Assembly (NCBI RefSeq): GCF_013205025.1
Contig: NZ_JABMLE010000001.1
Span: 1,364,001-1,428,000, forward strand
DNA from: Rathayibacter sp. VKM Ac-2857
GTDB lineage: Bacteria > Actinomycetota > Actinomycetes > Actinomycetales > Microbacteriaceae
Direction of reading: 5' to 3'
DNA: 64,000 bases
Shown here one piece after another: positions 18,058-26,703 of this stretch. Within the stretch, counting starts at the first letter, position 1. Each line of letters begins with the position of its first letter. The notes under the pieces are model-generated. The model was given only the letters and a program-made list of their open reading frames with translations. It was not told the origin of the DNA and made no database searches. The position numbers were made by a program, and so were the translations under genes.

Positions 18058-19299
18058 GTGTCCACTCCCCACTTCCCCGCCGCGGGCGGCTCGATCCTCC
18101 GGCAGCCGCTCGCCGTCTGGGCCGTCGCCTTCGCCGCCGTCATCGCCTTCATGGGCATCGGCCTCGTCGACCCGATCCTCCCGGCGATCGCCGAGAGCCT
18201 CGAGGCGACGCCGACCGAGACCTCGCTGCTGTTCACCAGCTACCTCGTGATCACCGGCGTCGTGATGTTCTTCACCAGCTGGCTCTCCAGCCGCATCGGC
18301 GCGAAGAAGACGCTGATGATCGGCCTGGTGCTGATCGTCGTCTTCGCCGCGCTCGCCGGCACGGCCGGCAGCGTCGAGGGCGTCATCGGCTTCCGCGCCG
18401 GCTGGGGATTCGGCAACGCGCTCTTCATCTCGACCGCGCTCTCGACGATCGTCGGCGCGGCCAGCGGAGGATCCTCCGCCGCGATCGTGCTCTACGAGGC
18501 CGCGCTCGGCGTCGGCATCGCGATCGGCCCGCTGCTCGGCGGCTTGCTCGGGTCCGTCTCCTGGCGCGGACCGTTCTTCGGAACGGCCGTGCTGATGGCC
18601 GTCGGCTTCATCGCCATCGCAACGCTGCTGCGCGAGGACGGCCCGCGGCCGACTCCGACGCCGCTCTCCGCGCCGTTCAAGGCGCTCGCGGTCCCGGCGA
18701 TCCGCACGCTCGCCGGTGCGGCGCTGTTCTACAACATCGGCTTCTTCGTGCTGCTGGCCTACACGCCGTACCCGCTCGGCCTCGACGAGATGGGGCTCGG
18801 CTTCACCTTCTTCGGCTGGGGCCTCGGCGTCGCGATCACCTCGGTCTTCGTCGCTCCGCTGCTGACCGCGCGGCTGCCGCGCACCGTCGTGCTGCGCTCG
18901 GTGCTGGTGCTGCTGGCGCTCGACCTGGTCGCCGGCGGCCTGCTGATCTCCTCGCGGGTCGGCCTGATCGTCTGCATCATCGTCGGCGGCCTGCTGCTGG
19001 GCGTCGTCAACACCGTGCTGACCGAGTGCGTGATGGAGGCGACCGACCTGCCGCGCTCCGTCGCCTCGTCCGCCTACTCGGGCGTGCGCTTCCTCGGCGG
19101 AGCGATCGCCCCGCCCGCCGCGTCGGCGCTGGCCGCGGCGATCTCGCCGGCCTTCCCGATGTACGCGGCGGCGGGAGCGGTGCTCGTCGCGTCGCTCATC
19201 GTGTTCCTCGGGCGGCGGACGCTGGCGCGCGCAGACGCGCACGGCCAGGAGCCGGAGGCCGTCGAGGCCCAGTCGATCGCCATCGGCGAGAGCCTCTGA
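18058..19299 (+). CDS. MFS transporter, DHA1-like 12-TM exporter
   Basis: A 413-residue permease with 12 hydrophobic segments. It starts with the soluble MSTPHFPAAGGSILRQPLAV, has the TM1 motif GIGLVDPILPAIAESL, motif A around SWLSSRIGAKKTLMIG, and GPLLGGLLGSVSWRGPFF (motif C) in TM5. It resembles the YfkF/Bmr drug exporters. GTG 18058 follows GAAAGG. As part of the MarR-MFS unit it is likely induced by the effector of that regulator. It may export a polyamine or a toxic amine given the divergent amine oxidase operon, but this is context inference only. Confidence 0.87.
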   Translation: MSTPHFPAAGGSILRQPLAVWAVAFAAVIAFMGIGLVDPILPAIAESLEATPTETSLLFTSYLVITGVVMFFTSWLSSRIGAKKTLMIGLVLIVVFAALAGTAGSVEGVIGFRAGWGFGNALFISTALSTIVGAASGGSSAAIVLYEAALGVGIAIGPLLGGLLGSVSWRGPFFGTAVLMAVGFIAIATLLREDGPRPTPTPLSAPFKALAVPAIRTLAGAALFYNIGFFVLLAYTPYPLGLDEMGLGFTFFGWGLGVAITSVFVAPLLTARLPRTVVLRSVLVLLALDLVAGGLLISSRVGLIVCIIVGGLLLGVVNTVLTECVMEATDLPRSVASSAYSGVRFLGGAIAPPAASALAAAISPAFPMYAAAGAVLVASLIVFLGRRTLARADAHGQEPEAVEAQSIAIGESL

Positions 19300-19305
19300 G
19301 CGCGC

Positions 19306-19563
19306 GAGTCTCGATACGCCCCTCCGGGGCTACTCGACCAGCATGCTAGGCCAGCGGCGGCTCCGTCGGAGCGGCTCCATGGCGATCGAGTAGCCCGCGG
19401 AGCGGGCGTATCGAGATCCACCACCGTCCAGGCCTTGATCGTCGACGGGCGGGTCTCGATACGCCCCTGCGGGGCTACTCGACCAACATGAGGCGTCTGT
19501 CCGGCGCCGATCATGCTGATCGAGTAGGCCGCGCAGCGGGCGTATCGAGATCCACCACCGTCC
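19306..19563. repeat. REP-like repeat cluster, 4 copies
   Basis: Alternating orientation: forward at 19306-19346 and 19452-19490; inverted at 19383-19430 and 19512-19563. Each copy has the CTCGATACGCCC...GGGCTACTCGA core; inverted copies carry the trailing GATCCACCACCGTCC. The array fills the whole 276-bp gap between the MFS gene and the convergent lipocalin-like gene; nothing else was seen there. Confidence 0.88.
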
Positions 19564-19575
19564 GAGCCCGAATCG

Positions 19576-20043
19576 TCAGGGCGCGACCTCGAACATCCGG
19601 GGGCGCAGCGGCGCCGTGCGCGGGTCCGCGGCGCAGGCCGCGAGGGCGGCGGCCAGGACACCGGCGGCCGGGCGCGCCTCGCGGACGTACACGTCGACGC
19701 CCGCCGGGGTGAACGGCGTGCGGGCGAAGCGGGTCAGCGCCCAGCCGGCCTCGGCGTCGGCGGCGACGAACGACCAGCGGCTGCGGGCCAGCAGCGTCAG
19801 CGGCTCGACGCCCCGCCAGCGGAAGCCGTCGGGATCCGCGGGGTCGGGGGCGTCGATCCCGACCACGTAGCGCGTCGAGCGGCGGCCGCACCAGCTGACC
19901 ACGTCGCCGACCTCGCCGCCGGGCAGGGGCGCGTAGGTGATCGCGACCCCCTCGCGCCCCCGCCACAACGGCAGGCTCGAGCCGCGCACGAACCAGGTGC
20001 CGGTCGCGAGCGCGGCGCGGTCGATCGCGGGAGCGTCGATCAC
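19576..20043 (-). CDS. lipocalin-like hypothetical protein
   Basis: A 155-residue protein with LATGTWFVRGSSLPLWRGRE near the N terminus and ARSRWSFVAADAEAGWALTR later; the TWF-opening, alternating strands and RSTRYVVGID resemble lipocalin-like ligand-binding barrels. No signal peptide is visible, so it is probably cytoplasmic. GTG 20043 overlaps the stop of poxB (GTGA), which makes it the second gene of that operon. Ligand unknown. The family call rests on overall pattern, not on a diagnostic motif. Confidence 0.65.
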   Translation of the reverse strand: MIDAPAIDRAALATGTWFVRGSSLPLWRGREGVAITYAPLPGGEVGDVVSWCGRRSTRYVVGIDAPDPADPDGFRWRGVEPLTLLARSRWSFVAADAEAGWALTRFARTPFTPAGVDVYVREARPAAGVLAAALAACAADPRTAPLRPRMFEVAP

Positions 20044-21791
20044 GGCAGCGCGTGCTTCACGTTGGAGCGGGCCAGCGCGATCGCCTCGCCCGCGCCACCG
20101 TTCATCACCATCTTCGACATCGCGAGCGCGAAGCCCTTCACCTGGGCACCGGTGACCGTCGGCGGCAGCGAGAGCGCGAGCGGATCCGTCACCACGTCGA
20201 CGAGGACGGGCCCCGGGTCGGCGAGCGCGTCGCGGAGTGCCGCCTCGACCTCGCGCGGATCCTCGACCCGGATCCCCCGGATGCCGACCGCCGTCGCGAC
20301 CTGCGCGTAGTCGACCATCGGCACGTCCACCGCGAAGTCCGGGAAGCCGTCGACGAGCATCTCCACCTTCACCAGCCCGAGCGTCGAGTTGTTGAAGACG
20401 ACGATGGTCACCGGCAGCTTGTACGCGGCGACCGTCACGAGCTCGCCCATCAGCATCGAGAGCCCGCCGTCGCCGCTCAGCGAGACGACCTGGCGGCCGG
20501 GCTGCGCGAGCTGGGCGCCGACGGCCTGCGGCAGCGCGTTCGCCATCGAGCCGTGCGAGTACGAGCCGAGCAGCCGGCGGCGCCCGTTCGGCGTGACGTA
20601 GCGGGCCTGCCAGACGTTGCCCATGCCGGTGTCGGCGGTGACGATCGCGTCGTCGGCGAGCAGCTCGTCGAGCGTCGACGCGACCAGCTCCGGATGGATC
20701 GGCTGCTTCGTGGCGACCTCGGTGTACTTGCCGACCACGCCCGTGACGAGCTTCTCGTGCTTCTTCAGGAGCTTGTCGAGGAAGCGGTGGTCCTTGCGCT
20801 TCACCAGCGGGGTCAGCGCGTCGAGGGTCGCCGCGACGTCGCCGTGCACGGGGTGCGCGACGCTCACCCGGCGACCGAGCTTGGACGCGTCGGTGTCGAC
20901 CTGCGCGATGACCACCTTCGTGGCGTCCGGCAGGAACTGCTCGTAGGGGAAGTCGGTGCCGAGCAGGATCAGCAGATCGGCGTCGTGCATGCCCGCGTGG
21001 GCGGCGCCGTAGCCGAGCAGCCCGGTCATGCCGACGTCGTAGGGGTTGTCGTACTGGATCCACTCCTTGCCGCGCAGGCTGTGCCCGATCGGCGCGCCGA
21101 CCAGCTCCGCGAACGCGACGACCTCGTCGTGCGCGTGCCGCACGCCGGCGCCGGCGAAGATCGCGACGGTCTTCGCGTCGTCGATGGCCTGCGCGAGTGC
21201 GCGGACGTCGGACGCGGCGGGAATCAGGGTCGGCTGCTCCGGCAGCACGAAGGACGGGAACTCGCCGACCGCCTCGAACTCGGCGACGTCGCCCGGGAGG
21301 GTCACCACGGCCACGCCGCGGAGCGCCACGGCACTGCGCATCGCCGCATTCACGACCCGAGGGGCCTGGGCCGCCGTCGAGACCAGCTCGCGGTAGTTCG
21401 AGCACTCGACGAAGAGCCGGTCGGGGTGCGTCTCCTGGAAGTAGCCGGAGCCGATCTCGCCGCTCGGGATGTGGCTCGCGATGGCGAGCACGGGGGCGCC
21501 CGAGCGATGCGCGTCGTACAGGCCGTTGATCAGGTGCAGGTTGCCGGGGCCGCAGCTCCCGGCGCAGACCGCCAGCTTCCCGGTGATCTGCGCCTCCGCG
21601 CCGGCCGCGAAGGCCGCCGCCTCCTCGTTGCGGACGTGGATCCAGTCGATCCCGCCCTTCGCGGAGCCGCCGCTGCGGCGCACCGCGTCGACGATCGGAT
21701 TGAGCGAGTCGCCGACGATGCCGTAGATCCGGGAGACCCCGGCGTCGATGAGCTGGGCGATGAGCTGGTCTGCGACGGTCTTCTGAGCCAT
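20040..21791 (-). CDS. poxB: pyruvate oxidase/dehydrogenase (quinone), thiamine-dependent
   Basis: A 583-residue ThDP/FAD enzyme. The N-terminal PYR domain has IYGIVGDSLNPIVDA and the conserved catalytic glutamate in VRNEEAAAFAAGAEAQ; the central FAD-type domain has IFAGAGVRHAHDE; the C-terminal PP domain carries SGDGGLSMLMGEL and VVFNNSTLGLVKVEM, the ThDP-Mg motif GDG...NN. It oxidatively decarboxylates pyruvate to acetate and CO2, passing electrons to quinone at the membrane (PoxB) or to oxygen. The exact acceptor is not readable. ATG 21791 was chosen because MAQKTVADQLIAQL is the family start. Confidence 0.9.
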   Translation of the reverse strand: MAQKTVADQLIAQLIDAGVSRIYGIVGDSLNPIVDAVRRSGGSAKGGIDWIHVRNEEAAAFAAGAEAQITGKLAVCAGSCGPGNLHLINGLYDAHRSGAPVLAIASHIPSGEIGSGYFQETHPDRLFVECSNYRELVSTAAQAPRVVNAAMRSAVALRGVAVVTLPGDVAEFEAVGEFPSFVLPEQPTLIPAASDVRALAQAIDDAKTVAIFAGAGVRHAHDEVVAFAELVGAPIGHSLRGKEWIQYDNPYDVGMTGLLGYGAAHAGMHDADLLILLGTDFPYEQFLPDATKVVIAQVDTDASKLGRRVSVAHPVHGDVAATLDALTPLVKRKDHRFLDKLLKKHEKLVTGVVGKYTEVATKQPIHPELVASTLDELLADDAIVTADTGMGNVWQARYVTPNGRRRLLGSYSHGSMANALPQAVGAQLAQPGRQVVSLSGDGGLSMLMGELVTVAAYKLPVTIVVFNNSTLGLVKVEMLVDGFPDFAVDVPMVDYAQVATAVGIRGIRVEDPREVEAALRDALADPGPVLVDVVTDPLALSLPPTVTGAQVKGFALAMSKMVMNGGAGEAIALARSNVKHALP

Positions 21792-21984
21792 GACCCCATT
21801 CGACTCCACTCGGCTGGACTTCGCCTGCCCCTCGCGGGGCCTTGCCGGGCCGCGGCGATCGGAGTAGCGGTTCGGAGCGGTGGGCGGGAGCGGCGGCGGC
21901 CGCACCGCAGAGGGGGTGCCCGGGCGGCCCCCGCCGCCCCTACCCTGGACCCGACACCGTCACCGCCGCCGTCTGGAGCCTCCG

Positions 21985-22491
21985 ATGAACCGCCGCCGTT
22001 CCGCCCTCGTCCTCGCCGCCGCCGCGGCCCTCGCCCTCGGCCTCGCCGGCTGCTCGGGGATCAACAGCATGATGGGCGGTGAGACGCGCGACGACACCTC
22101 CGGCGAGATCGTCGACGGCGGCACGACCGACGTCTTCCAGCTCCGCGTCGGCGACTGCCTGAACGACGAGCTGAGCGAGACCGCGACCGAGGTCACCGAC
22201 GTCCCGACCGTGCCGTGCTCCGAGGCGCACAGCTACGAGGTCTTCCAGAACATCACGATGGCCGAGGCGGACGAGTACCCCGGCGAGACGGAGACCACCG
22301 CACAGGCCGACTCCGAGTGCCAGGCCGCGTTCGAGGGCTTCGTCGGCCTCAGCTACGAGGAGTCGCAGTACGACTTCAGCTACTACTACCCCACGCAGGA
22401 GAGCTGGGACGGCGGCGACCGCGTCATCAACTGCCTGATCACCGACCCCGCGGGTCCGAGCACCGGCAGCCTGGCGGGCGCCGCCGCCTGA
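21985..22491 (+). CDS. lipoprotein with septum-formation-like domain
   Basis: A 168-residue exported lipoprotein. The signal peptide has an arginine-rich start (MNRRRSALVLAAAAALALGL) and lipobox LAGC. The mature part has VFQLRVGDCLNDE, VPCSEAHSYEVFQNITMA and CQAAFEGFVG, the cysteine pattern of the Septum_form (PF13845-like) domain found in actinobacterial membrane proteins. Four cysteines may form two disulfides outside the cell. ATG 21985 follows TGGAG. A 61-bp palindrome lies 7 bp after its stop, shared with the convergent MFS gene. Confidence 0.8.
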   Translation: MNRRRSALVLAAAAALALGLAGCSGINSMMGGETRDDTSGEIVDGGTTDVFQLRVGDCLNDELSETATEVTDVPTVPCSEAHSYEVFQNITMAEADEYPGETETTAQADSECQAAFEGFVGLSYEESQYDFSYYYPTQESWDGGDRVINCLITDPAGPSTGSLAGAAA

Positions 22492-22498
22492 CCCTCCC

Positions 22499-22559
22499 CG
22501 CGAGATGCCACTTGTGCACGCTCTTCACGGCGTGTCGCGTACCCAAGTGGCATCTCGCG
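22499..22559 (+). repeat. 61-bp palindromic element, copy 1
   Basis: Starts CGCGAGATGCCACTTGTGC and ends with the complementary arm CAAGTGGCATCTCGCG; the inner right arm differs (CGTACCCA). It sits 7 nt after the lipoprotein stop and 7 nt from the convergent MFS stop. Confidence 0.9.
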
Positions 22560-22566
22560 GCGGGGA

Positions 22567-23727
22567 TCAGGGCGTGCGCGTGGCCGGGGGTCGGGGGAAG
22601 AGGGTGAGGAGCAGGCCCGAGGCGATCCAGACGGCGGCGATGCCGAGGATGAGCCAGCCGGCGTCGAGAGCGGACGCGGCTCCGGCCAGGGCGGCGCCGA
22701 CCGCGGCGGCGGCGGCGCGCAGGCCCGCTCCGATGGTGAAGACCTGGGAGCGGACGGCGGCCGGGCTCTCCTGATCGCGCAGCAGGAGCATCGCGGCGTT
22801 CGCGGGTGCGGTGAAGACTCCGGCGACGGCGAACGCGACGAGCGCCACGACGATCCCGAGGTCGGGTGCGGCGGCGAGCAGGGCGACGCCGGTCGCGGCG
22901 AAGCCCGCACCCATCACCCAGGCCGGCGGACGGTGCGTCCAGCGCCGGACGGCGACCGCGATCGCGCCGAGCAGGCCGCCGACGGCGAACGCGGTGAGCA
23001 GCCCGGCCGCAGCCGCGGTGCTGCCCACCCGCTCCAGCGACAGGCCGATCGCGGCGACTCCGGCCGCGCCGCCGCCGATCTGGCTGATCGTCCCGGAGAG
23101 GGTGACGATCGCGATCGGCCGGTGCCGGATGAGATGCGTGACGCCGGCGGCGATGGTGCGCCGGACGCCGACGGTGGGGGTCGGCCGCGCCTCCATCCGC
23201 AGGGCGAGCGAGCCGAGGACGCCCACGAGCGCGAGGGCGGCCATCGCGAGCATCGCGAAACGGGCGGAGGCGACGGCGATCACGAGCCCGGCGATCGCAG
23301 GGCCACCGATCGAGGCGACCGTGTAGGAGAGCGAGTCCTGGGCGTAGGCGCGGCGCGGGTCGGCGATCGCGCTGGTCACGAAGCTCGACATGCCGCCCAT
23401 GTAGACCGGAGTCGCCAGGCCCGCGATCACCAGCAGCAGCGCGATCAGCACCGTCGGCACGTCGCCGAGGAAGGACGCGAGCGCGAAGGAGGCGGCGGTG
23501 GCGAGCGCCGCGCCGACCAGCAGCCGGCGCGGGGCGCGCACCCGATCGAGCACCGTGCCGACGAGCGGAGCCGCGATCACACTCGGGAACAGCGCGGCAC
23601 CGGTCAGCAGCCCGCCGAGGGCGACGTCGTCGAGGCGCTCGACGGCGAGGACGGGCAGGGCGACGACCATGCCCGCGCTCGCGAGGCGCAGCGGGATCGA
23701 GGCGGTCAGGTAGGTGGCGGCGCTCAT
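22567..23727 (-). CDS. MFS transporter
   Basis: A 386-residue permease with about 12 hydrophobic segments. TM1 begins immediately after MSAATYLTASIPLRL. Motif-A-like sequence GTVLDRVRAPRRLLVG follows TM2, and DPRRAYAQDSLSYTVASIGG precedes a GP-rich helix. It resembles bacterial MFS drug or metabolite exporters of the YcxA/ENTS type; no substrate can be assigned. In its mRNA leader an inverted repeat GGGAGG-N6-CCTCCC (23735-23752) lies 8-25 nt before the ATG and contains the only Shine-Dalgarno-like sequence. It may be co-transcribed with the reductase gene 67 bp upstream. Confidence 0.8.
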   Translation of the reverse strand: MSAATYLTASIPLRLASAGMVVALPVLAVERLDDVALGGLLTGAALFPSVIAAPLVGTVLDRVRAPRRLLVGAALATAASFALASFLGDVPTVLIALLLVIAGLATPVYMGGMSSFVTSAIADPRRAYAQDSLSYTVASIGGPAIAGLVIAVASARFAMLAMAALALVGVLGSLALRMEARPTPTVGVRRTIAAGVTHLIRHRPIAIVTLSGTISQIGGGAAGVAAIGLSLERVGSTAAAAGLLTAFAVGGLLGAIAVAVRRWTHRPPAWVMGAGFAATGVALLAAAPDLGIVVALVAFAVAGVFTAPANAAMLLLRDQESPAAVRSQVFTIGAGLRAAAAAVGAALAGAASALDAGWLILGIAAVWIASGLLLTLFPRPPATRTP

Positions 23728-23794
23728 GCGGCTCGGGAGGACATCACCTCCCAGTTTTCCATGCTCTCGAGGCTCCGCTCCCCGGCCGCCGCGA

Positions 23795-24829
23795 TCAGGG
23801 CAGCAGGATCACCTTGCCGTCGAGCGTCCGCGATTCGGCGAGCTCCATCGCCGCCACGATCTCGGTGAGCGGGAAGCGCGCCGCGATGTTGGCCGTGAGC
23901 GAGCCGTCCGCGAGCAGCGCGAGCACGCGGCCCAGGTCCTCCTCGAGCCGCGCGCGGAACCGCGCGGGCCGCCGCGAGTGGCCGGCCCAGAGGTCGTAGA
24001 AGACGGCGCGCTTCCGGTTCGGCGCCAGCTGGTACGCCTGGATCCGGGCGAGCTGCTTCAGGAACGGCGGCCAGATGCTCCCCGTGCTCGCGCTGACGAT
24101 CGCATAGGCGACGAGGGTGCCGCCGGGAGCGAGCAGCGACCAGGCCAGGCGGGTGGTCTCCCCGCCGATGTTGTCGAAGACGGCCTGCACGCCGCCGGGC
24201 GCGAGCTCGCGGACGCGGGCGGCGAGCGCCGGATCGGCGTAGTCGACCGGCTCGACGCCGGCCGCGCGAAGGGCGTCGTGGTGCCGCGGCGAGGCGGCGC
24301 CGATCACCCGGATGCCCTCGAGCGAGGCGAGCCGGTGCACGAGTCCGCCGACGCCGCCGTTCGCCCCGAAGAGGAGGATCGTGTCGCCGCGGGAGAGCCG
24401 GGCCGAGCGGTGCAGCATCTGCCAGGCCGTCACTCCGTTCACCACCACGGCCTCGGCGTCCTCCGGCGCGACGCCCTCGGGGACGAGGACGCAGTCGCGC
24501 GCGGCGACGCGGGCGTGCCCGGTCCAGCCGCCGGTCTTGGTGAGGGCGGCGACGCGGCGGCCCTCGAGGGACGCGTCGCCGCCGGGGCCGACCGCGAGCA
24601 CCCGGCCGACCAGGTCGTAGCCGGGAGTGAAGGGGAACGCGGGCTGGGCGAAGTAGCGGCCGCGGCGCATGGACTGCTCGGCGAACGAGATGCCGGTGGC
24701 CTCGACGGCGACGAGCAGCTCGCCGACCGCGGGCGGCTCGACGGCGGCCTGCTCGAGGAGGAGCCCGGACGGCTCGACGAGCCCGGGGAGGACGACGCGG
24801 GTGGTGGTGCGCGGGAGGGCGGTGGTCAT
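23795..24829 (-). CDS. MDR-type zinc-independent dehydrogenase
   Basis: A 344-residue quinone-oxidoreductase-like enzyme. Features are EATGISFAEQSMRRGRYFAQ, FTPGYDLVGRVLAVG, the NADPH-binding LLFGANGGVGGLVHRLASLE at about residues 150-169, and the terminal LDGKVILLP. It probably reduces an electrophilic carbonyl or quinone. ATG 24829 follows AGGAG at 6 nt. The promoter contains a 16-bp TetR-type operator (24853-24868), and a variant of the same site lies at the tetR start downstream, so it is very likely the target of that regulator. Confidence 0.86.
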   Translation of the reverse strand: MTTALPRTTTRVVLPGLVEPSGLLLEQAAVEPPAVGELLVAVEATGISFAEQSMRRGRYFAQPAFPFTPGYDLVGRVLAVGPGGDASLEGRRVAALTKTGGWTGHARVAARDCVLVPEGVAPEDAEAVVVNGVTAWQMLHRSARLSRGDTILLFGANGGVGGLVHRLASLEGIRVIGAASPRHHDALRAAGVEPVDYADPALAARVRELAPGGVQAVFDNIGGETTRLAWSLLAPGGTLVAYAIVSASTGSIWPPFLKQLARIQAYQLAPNRKRAVFYDLWAGHSRRPARFRARLEEDLGRVLALLADGSLTANIAARFPLTEIVAAMELAESRTLDGKVILLP

Positions 24830-24852
24830 GGGGTGCTCCTAGGGGTGAGTGT

Positions 24853-24868
24853 GTGACTGGACAGTCAC
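24853..24868. promoter_or_regulatory. TetR operator upstream of the reductase gene
   Basis: GTGACTGGACAGTCAC is a perfect inverted repeat with 7-bp arms around GA. It lies 24-39 bp upstream of the reductase ATG, where it would cover the transcription start or -10 region. A two-mismatch copy with identical spacing abuts the tetR start codon. Confidence 0.7.
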
Positions 24869-24914
24869 TTCTGTGGAAATGAAGAAGTCGGTCATGCGGT
24901 GTGGGGGGCCCCTC

Positions 24915-25043
24915 CATGCTGATCGAGTAGCCCGCACAGCGGGCGTATCGAGATCCACCACCGTCAGAGGACGAGTCTGCAGACCCGCCCTGCTGATGAC
25001 GATGGGTCTCGATACGCCCCTGCGGGGCTACTCGACCAACATG
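24915..25043. repeat. REP-like repeat cluster, 2 copies plus a fragment
   Basis: An inverted copy at 24915-24965 (CATGCTGATCGAGTAG ... CGTATCGAGATCCACCACC) and a forward copy at 25005-25043 (CTCGATACGCCCC ... GGGGCTACTCGACCAACATG). A truncated forward copy, GCGGGGCTACTCGACCGGCA, follows at 25057-25080. These fill the space between the reductase promoter and the tetR 3' end. Confidence 0.85.
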
Positions 25044-25105
25044 AGTCGACCACCATGCAGGCGGGGCTACTCGACCGGCATGGGCCGATCGGCATGCGCG
25101 CCGGC

Positions 25106-25666
25106 TCAGTCGTGGTGCCGGATGCCCGTCGAGACGATGCGCGCCCACTCGGAGTCGACGCCGCCGAGGTCGGTCTGCACGATCAGGTGGCAGAGCTGGC
25201 CGTAGGCGATGAAGCGCTGGACGGCCGGGCCGTCGGCGCCCGAGACGACGCTCACGGTCCGGACGACCGAGGAGATCCCGCGGCGCACGGCCTCCCGGAT
25301 CTCGGGTACCCCGCTCGCGCTCTGCGCCTGCGACTGCAGCATGATCAGGTCGCGGTCGGCGATCAGATCGATGTAGGCGAGGGTCATCGCCTCGAGCCGA
25401 TCGGCGGGATTCGACGACGGCGACCCCTCCCCCGCCGCGGCGAGCGTCGACGCCACCAGCTCGTAGCAGCGGTCGACCGCGGCGACGAAGACGCCGAGCT
25501 TGCCGGGGAAGAGCCGGAAGACGTAGGCGGGCGAGACCCCCGCCTCGGCCGCGACCTCGGTGATCGGAGTCGCGGAGTAGCCGGTGCGGGCGAAGACGTG
25601 CACGGCGGCCGCGGTGATCCGCTCGCGCTGGGCTTCTGCGGTGGAGCGGGGGGTCGTGGTCGGCAT
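25106..25666 (-). CDS. TetR/AcrR-family regulator
   Basis: A 186-residue repressor. The DNA-binding domain reads RERITAAAVHVFARTGYSAT, then PITEVAAEAGVSPAYVFRLF with the conserved FPGK turn; the C-terminal part is a helical ligand domain. ATG 25666 was chosen from the family's usual N-terminal length. An operator copy, GTGACTG-AT-CAAACAC, directly abuts the start codon (25667-25682), which implies a very short or absent leader and autoregulation. The perfect version lies before the reductase gene 0.8 kb downstream on the same strand. Confidence 0.9.
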   Translation of the reverse strand: MPTTTPRSTAEAQRERITAAAVHVFARTGYSATPITEVAAEAGVSPAYVFRLFPGKLGVFVAAVDRCYELVASTLAAAGEGSPSSNPADRLEAMTLAYIDLIADRDLIMLQSQAQSASGVPEIREAVRRGISSVVRTVSVVSGADGPAVQRFIAYGQLCHLIVQTDLGGVDSEWARIVSTGIRHHD

Positions 25667-25682
25667 GTGACTGATCAAACAC
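25667..25682. promoter_or_regulatory. TetR operator at the tetR start
   Basis: GTGACTGATCAAACAC matches the perfect operator at 24853-24868 in the whole left arm and in five of seven positions of the right arm, with the same 2-bp centre spacing. It touches the tetR ATG. Confidence 0.6.
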
Positions 25683-25726
25683 TTACAAGCGGCGGGTGTC
25701 AAGAGCGGACGAGATCGAGCCCCGGA

Positions 25727-26596
25727 TCAGGACCGCTTCCGCCGCCCCTTCAGCGCGAGCTGGAGCGCCGCCAGGAGCAGCAGCGCGGCGAACAGCACGC
25801 CCGAGATCCGCGCGGGCAGCAGGAACGACAGCGCCACCCCGGCGAAGGAGAACCCCGTCGCGCAGAGGCCGACCACGAGCCCGGCCCGGACATCGAGCAG
25901 CCCGCGGCGCGCGTTCGCGATCGAGCCGCTGATCGCCGTCGGGATCATCGCGGCGAGCGAGGTGCCCTTGGCGAGCAGGTCGGCGAGCCCGAAGGCCCCG
26001 ACGAGGACGGGCACGGCGATCGCCCCGCCGCCGATCCCGAACAGCCCCGAGGCGACGCCCATCGCGAGACCCAGCCCGCCGAAGCCGGGCCAGACGCCCC
26101 AGCCCTCGGCGACGTCGCCGGTCTCGTTCGAGCCGAACACGGCCATCCGCACCGCCGCCGCCACCAGCAGGGCGACGAACAGCCAGCGGAGCACGCCGAG
26201 CGGCAGGCGCGCGAGCAGCCAGGAGCCGGCGATCGCGCCGATCATCGCCGCCGCGGCGATCACGGCGGCGGGGAGCCAGGCGACCTGACCGCCGAGCGCG
26301 TAGCCGAAAGCACCGGCCACCGCGGTCGGCGCGATCGCGAGCAGCGAGGTCGCGGAGGCGCGGCGCTGGTCCATCCCGGCCCAGGCGATCAGCATCGGCA
26401 CCATCACGATGCCGCCGCCGACGCCGAACGCGCCCGAGAGCACTCCGCCGACCGCGCCGATCAGGGCCAGCACGAGCATCGCCTTCGGGCGCAGGGCCCT
26501 CGGGCGGACGGCCTCGGCCGGGGTCGCCACAGGAGTCGCCCCGGGTGTCGCCCCGGGTGTCGCCCCGGGGGCCGTCGCGCTCACGTCGTCCGTCAC
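25727..26596 (-). CDS. TauE/SafE family sulfite exporter-like permease
   Basis: A 289-residue membrane protein with about eight TM segments. Two copies of the family motif are visible: LSGAFGVGGGIVMVPML in the first half and ASGLFGIGGGAIAVPVLV in the second, with GTSLAAMIPTA between. TauE/SafE proteins export sulfite, sulfoacetate or other organic anions; the substrate here is unknown. The N terminus carries tandem ATPG repeats encoded by a 15-bp DNA repeat (about 26525-26575). GTG 26596 is a weak choice; another GTG at 26626 is possible. Divergent from the esterase. Confidence 0.85.
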   Translation of the reverse strand: MTDDVSATAPGATPGATPGATPVATPAEAVRPRALRPKAMLVLALIGAVGGVLSGAFGVGGGIVMVPMLIAWAGMDQRRASATSLLAIAPTAVAGAFGYALGGQVAWLPAAVIAAAAMIGAIAGSWLLARLPLGVLRWLFVALLVAAAVRMAVFGSNETGDVAEGWGVWPGFGGLGLAMGVASGLFGIGGGAIAVPVLVGAFGLADLLAKGTSLAAMIPTAISGSIANARRGLLDVRAGLVVGLCATGFSFAGVALSFLLPARISGVLFAALLLLAALQLALKGRRKRS

Positions 26597-26703
26597 GCCC
26601 CCAGCCTGCCACCCGCGTCGTCGCACGGCGGAAACATGCGGTGCGTACCCTTCGGGGAGCGCCGCCGGTGGGGGTGGCGCGATCGACGCGAGGAGGGGGC
26701 ACC

